From positions 1 through 8,265 of the forward strand of contig DQOP01000070.1 in assembly GCA_015658585.1 (NCBI GenBank): 8,265 nucleotides of DNA, given 5' to 3'. Shown here piece by piece: positions 6,978 to 8,265 of the stretch. This DNA is from Candidatus Poseidoniales archaeon. Lineage in GTDB: Archaea; Thermoplasmatota; Poseidoniia; MGIII; CG-Epi1. The notes beneath the pieces were generated by a model. That model did no database searches, was not told the origin of the DNA, and was given only the letters and a program-made list of their open reading frames with translations. A program made the translations under genes and the position numbers. Within the stretch, counting starts at the first letter, position 1; every line of letters starts with the position of its first letter.

Positions 6978-8265
6978 AGGAAATACAGAATTATATCAAT
7001 GGTAAGTTTCAACCACCTGTTAAGGGCCGTACAATTGATGATATCAATCCGGCAACTGGAGAGATTATAGGAACCGTTCCGGCCTCTACCTCAGATGATG
7101 TTCAGCAAGCTGTTGATGCAGCCAATGCAGTCCGTACAGTTTGGGCTTCCCTAGCTATCAATGAAAGAGTTGATTGGTTGGACAAGATAGCAAATTCCCT
7201 AGAGTCCCAATCCGAGAAAATAGCGTCATTGGAATCACTTGATACAGGTAAGCCGATATCCCTTGCCCGGGCAGTTGACGCCGCCCGTTCCGTCACCAAT
7301 TTCCGTTTTTTTGCAAAGTTTGCCAAGGACTATACCGACGAGAAGTTTGAGATGGAAGACGCTGTCAATCACGTGATTCTGAAACCAGTGGGAATTGCAG
7401 GATTGATAACCCCCTGGAATTTGCCACTCTATCTTCTTTCCTGGAAAATTGCTCCCGCGATTGTAATGGGAAACACTGTTGTTGCCAAGCCGTCAGAATT
7501 GACCCCTCTGACCGCGAATTTGTTAGCAGAGGTAATCGATGAGGTCGGTTTACCAGCCGGTGTTGTGAATATAGTGCATGGGTCAGGTCCTGAGGCCGGT
7601 CAGGCTATTGTTGAACATCCTGAGATATCCCTGATTTCTTTTACAGGAGGCACTGCGACAGGTAGAAAAGTAGCCGCAACCGCAGCTCCCATGTTCAAGA
7701 AGCTGAGTTTAGAATTGGGAGGGAAGAATGCCAGTATTGTTCTCGATGATGCAGATCTGGAGACGACAATTCCAGGCGTTGCCCGTGCAGGTTTCTTGAA
7801 TCAGGGTCAAGTCTGTTTGTCTGGGAGCCGTATTTTTGTTTCCGAAAAGATCTGGGATGAGTTTGTACCCAGATTTGTAGATTACGTCAAAAATATGAAA
7901 GTTGGTGATCCCTCTTCTGAGGATTCAGATTTAGGTGCATTGGTTTCTTCAGCCCATAGAGACAAGGTGGAATCATACATTCATCTGGCTCAGAGGGAAG
8001 GAGGCAAGATACTATGTGGAGGTCAAACTCCAAAACTGGATTCTCCTTTTGATAAGGGAGCCTTTCTGGAGCCTACGATAGTTTCGGGTCTTGATTATCT
8101 GAGTCGCACGGCTACAGAAGAAATATTTGGTCCAGTGGTGACAATCCACCCTTTTGGGACCGACGAGGAAGCAATCAAAATGGCAAATTGTACGGATTAT
8201 GGTTTGGCAGGTTCAGTCTGGACAGGAGATTCAGAACGGGGAACTAAAGTTGCAGAGAAAATCGA
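6974..8265 (+). CDS. aldehyde dehydrogenase, ALDH8A1 / 2-aminomuconate 6-semialdehyde dehydrogenase-like (3' partial)
   Basis: NAD(P)+-dependent aldehyde dehydrogenase, 430 codons visible of an expected 480-490; the end lies beyond the window. Catalytic parts: TPWNLP with Asn149, FTGGTATG at 223-230 in the cofactor domain, LELGGKN with Glu247, GQVCLSGSR with nucleophile Cys281, and EEIFGP at 382-387. The segment NFRFFA at 109-114, the stretch WNLPLYLLSWKIAPA and KLSLELGGKN match human ALDH8A1 as I remember it almost word for word. That enzyme and bacterial AmnC/NbaE oxidise 2-aminomuconate semialdehyde to 2-aminomuconate. Arg111 is a good candidate for the substrate-carboxylate arginine reported in bacterial 2-aminomuconate semialdehyde dehydrogenase. 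ATG 6974 overlaps the previous stop (ATGA). Hydroxymuconic semialdehyde and betaine-aldehyde dehydrogenases are alternatives, but presence in one operon with tryptophan dioxygenase favours the aminomuconate role. Confidence 0.92.
   Translation, partial: MKEIQNYINGKFQPPVKGRTIDDINPATGEIIGTVPASTSDDVQQAVDAANAVRTVWASLAINERVDWLDKIANSLESQSEKIASLESLDTGKPISLARAVDAARSVTNFRFFAKFAKDYTDEKFEMEDAVNHVILKPVGIAGLITPWNLPLYLLSWKIAPAIVMGNTVVAKPSELTPLTANLLAEVIDEVGLPAGVVNIVHGSGPEAGQAIVEHPEISLISFTGGTATGRKVAATAAPMFKKLSLELGGKNASIVLDDADLETTIPGVARAGFLNQGQVCLSGSRIFVSEKIWDEFVPRFVDYVKNMKVGDPSSEDSDLGALVSSAHRDKVESYIHLAQREGGKILCGGQTPKLDSPFDKGAFLEPTIVSGLDYLSRTATEEIFGPVVTIHPFGTDEEAIKMANCTDYGLAGSVWTGDSERGTKVAEKI

Noticed and set aside
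1..8265. CRISPR arrays, tRNA or rRNA genes, insertion sequences or long repeats
   Set aside because: No regularly spaced repeats, cloverleaf-like segments, transposase motifs or terminal inverted repeats were seen; nearly every base is coding.

Overview
The window is a densely packed stretch from a prokaryotic genome. It has moderate base composition (roughly mid-40s % G+C by eye, not computed), no introns, no RNA genes, no mobile elements, and start and stop codons that touch or overlap along most of its length. Which domain it comes from cannot be settled here. The plus-strand genes lack good Shine-Dalgarno sequences. The only real intergenic gap holds an AT-rich box about 25 nt from the start codons on both sides, as expected for archaeal-style TATA-driven, (nearly) leaderless transcripts. 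A marine archaeon or a bacterium with the same habits both remain possible.

Layout. (1) Bases 1-2427, plus strand: the 3' 808 codons of a large FtsX/MacB-type ABC transporter permease with two tandem permease modules; its 5' end lies just outside the window. (2) Bases 2417-2905, minus strand: a small alpha/beta hydrolase, convergent with the permease and overlapping its end by 11 bp; inverted repeats and a T7 tract at the junction may stop transcription. (3) Bases 2906-2953: a 48-bp divergent control region. (4) Bases 2954-8265, plus strand: a tight five-gene operon of tryptophan 2,3-dioxygenase, an atypical short-chain dehydrogenase/reductase (SDR), a luciferase-like flavin monooxygenase (LLM), an asparaginase II-type amidohydrolase homologue and an aldehyde dehydrogenase very like ALDH8A1 / 2-aminomuconate 6-semialdehyde dehydrogenase. 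The last gene runs off the right edge.

How the genes may work together. The first and last operon enzymes belong to the two ends of the tryptophan-kynurenine-3-hydroxyanthranilate meta-cleavage route. Tryptophan dioxygenase makes N-formylkynurenine, and the ALDH8A1-like enzyme would oxidise 2-aminomuconate semialdehyde several steps later. Between them, where kynurenine-pathway genes might be expected, are three enzymes with no standard place in the route. Two of these are abnormal in their active sites: the SDR has lost the Tyr/Lys pair of the YxxxK motif, and the asparaginase II homologue has lost all three residues that correspond to the zinc ligands of the family's structurally studied member. 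The divergent alpha/beta hydrolase could supply the formamidase step. This looks like a variant aromatic amino-acid catabolic operon. The route itself is inference; the classical middle genes may simply lie to the right of the window.
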